Of a stretch of 6,013 nucleotides of DNA, positions 5,205 through 6,013 are shown piece after piece. Source of the stretch: Bacillota bacterium (GTDB lineage Bacteria > Bacillota > Clostridia > Lutisporales > Lutisporaceae); contig JAEXXN010000562.1 in assembly GCA_023405875.1 (NCBI GenBank), positions 1 to 6,013 of the forward strand. The letters are read 5' to 3'. Made by a program: the position numbers and the translations under genes. Positions within the stretch are counted from its first letter, which is position 1, and every line of letters begins with the position of its first letter. Under the pieces are notes generated by a model. The model ran no database searches. It had not been told where the DNA came from and saw only the letters and a list, made by a program, of their open reading frames with translations.

Positions 5205-5562
5205 AGGCTTCGTTATCCGGAATATACCTTATGAAGGTCTTCAAAGAGGACATCTCCACCAGGGCTTCATTCTTATTCCTGGTTTTCACATAGGAGGCCA
5301 GCTGTGAAAGCACCAGCTCAATATTGTCTATATCATTGTGATCGATAAGCATGGACCAGATATTGCTGATTTTGTCCCAGTTCTTATGAAATTCCTCAAG
5401 CTTCTGAGAGGCAGACTCCCAATCCTGCTTCTCGATATCTGCCTCAAGCTCAGACAGACTGTCCTCCAGCCTCTGTGACTCTGAGCCGATTGCATCAAGC
5501 ATCAGAAGGCCTCCGGTAATAATGATTACTGTTAATAGGGTTATTGTCAAAATAGTTTTCAA
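5182..5562 (-). CDS. DUF4363 family protein, single membrane anchor
   Basis: A 126-residue protein of the DUF4363 family (PF14276), function unknown. It has one N-terminal hydrophobic segment (about 4-23, TILTITLLTVIIITGGLLML), probably an uncleaved anchor with the rest outside the membrane. A charged helical part follows (SESQRLEDSLSELEADIEKQDW, coiled-coil-like), then the conserved part FHKNWDKISNIWSMLIDHNDIDNIELVLSQL and the typical NIL end. The start is taken as TTG 5562: there is no in-frame ATG, an in-frame stop lies a few codons upstream, and a GGAGTGAG ribosome binding site (5571-5578) lies 8 nt away. It follows the DUF421 gene by 27 nt. This family often travels with DUF421 genes in clostridia, so the two proteins may act together in the membrane. 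Confidence 0.82.
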   Translation of the reverse strand: MKTILTITLLTVIIITGGLLMLDAIGSESQRLEDSLSELEADIEKQDWESASQKLEEFHKNWDKISNIWSMLIDHNDIDNIELVLSQLASYVKTRNKNEALVEMSSLKTFIRYIPDNEAFKLKNIL

Positions 5563-5589
5563 TTTACATTCTCACTCCAGGATACATTA

Positions 5590-6013
5590 TTATCGTGCAT
5601 TATTTTTTTTGTTACCCTTTAATTGATATAAGAATTTTCCTTCGGGATTAAGGTATGCAAAAAAGACAGCCTTGTCTGAGGTTATTTTATTCTTTTTAAG
5701 CTCCCTTGAAAGCCATTCATTGCTCAGGCCGATTTTATGAAGGTTATCAGAAATGGTCCTGCCGTCAATAATCAGAGTAACAGGCAGCCGCTTCTGCCCT
5801 GTGCTGATATTCATATCCTTTTTGGTAACAGGCTTGTTTTCCGGCTTGGGAATCACACTCAGTTGCCCGCTGGTTTCCAATATGGCATAGTCAATCTCGT
5901 CGAGACTGGAGAAATTCTTGAGCCTCAATTGCTCCAGCAGGTCATTAAGATTATACCTGAGCCTGCCCAGTTCTTTTTCTATTATGATACCATGCTCCAC
6001 AAGAATACTGGGC
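5590..6013 (-). CDS. DUF421 (YetF-type) membrane protein, 3' part
   Basis: The frame stays open to the window edge; 140 C-terminal residues are visible and the N-terminal membrane helices lie beyond it. The core segment reads PSILVEHGIIIEKELGRLRYNLNDLLEQLRLKNFSSL in part, followed by IDYAILETSGQLSVIPKPENKPVT, which is the hallmark of the cytoplasmic domain of DUF421/YetF proteins. A second similar half (LPVTLIIDGRTISDNLHKIGLSNEWLSRELKK) follows, as in complete family members. The GTG at 6000 is internal and not the start. YetF-type proteins are multi-pass membrane proteins of unclear function; relatives (2Duf) are linked to spore heat resistance in Bacillus. It is upstream of, and probably co-transcribed with, the DUF4363 gene. 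Confidence 0.87.
   Translation of the reverse strand, partial: PSILVEHGIIIEKELGRLRYNLNDLLEQLRLKNFSSLDEIDYAILETSGQLSVIPKPENKPVTKKDMNISTGQKRLPVTLIIDGRTISDNLHKIGLSNEWLSRELKKNKITSDKAVFFAYLNPEGKFLYQLKGNKKNNAR

Overview
The window looks like chromosomal DNA from a Gram-positive endospore-former of the class Clostridia, perhaps a Ruminiclostridium- or Acetivibrio-like lineage. Three things point there: strong purine-rich GGAGG-type ribosome binding sites before nearly every gene, several GTG/TTG starts with moderately AT-rich intergenic DNA, and a DUF421 + DUF4363 gene pair of the kind found in clostridia. The lineage is inferred from gene content and style, not from a marker gene.

Left part (1-1413, plus strand). 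The 3' end of a SAM-dependent methyltransferase gene (Methyltransf_32 type) is followed by a hairpin with a T-run. The right arm of that hairpin carries the ribosome binding site of the next gene, a DUF362 protein of unknown function.

Centre (1414-2144). This is the least ordinary part. It holds a good sigma-A-type promoter with a 14-bp perfect palindrome just after the expected transcription start. A leader with a possible long-range stem follows, then a 53-codon small gene of unknown function and a clean intrinsic terminator. Next come two copies, 101 bp apart, of a 45-bp module made of a hairpin-forming interrupted palindrome and an extended -10 promoter. The copies differ by a base-pair-preserving (compensatory) change in the palindrome. 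The second copy sits directly upstream of the next gene, an MFS transporter.

Right part (2145-5204, plus strand). The MFS exporter-type transporter gene is followed closely by two adjacent RluA-family pseudouridine synthase genes. These are diverged paralogues, and both have NRLD where the family usually has HRLD. The gaps are 24 and 6 nt, so the three genes are probably one operon read from the palindromic promoter module or modules.

End (5182-6013, minus strand). A DUF421 (YetF-type) membrane protein gene, cut by the window edge, and a small DUF4363 gene with one membrane anchor form a two-gene unit. It converges on the operon, and its last gene overlaps the second pseudouridine synthase gene tail-to-tail by 23 bp.

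No rRNA, tRNA, CRISPR array or insertion sequence was seen. Most of the window is ordinary housekeeping or conserved-hypothetical content. The regulatory DNA at 1541-2103 is the part most worth following up.
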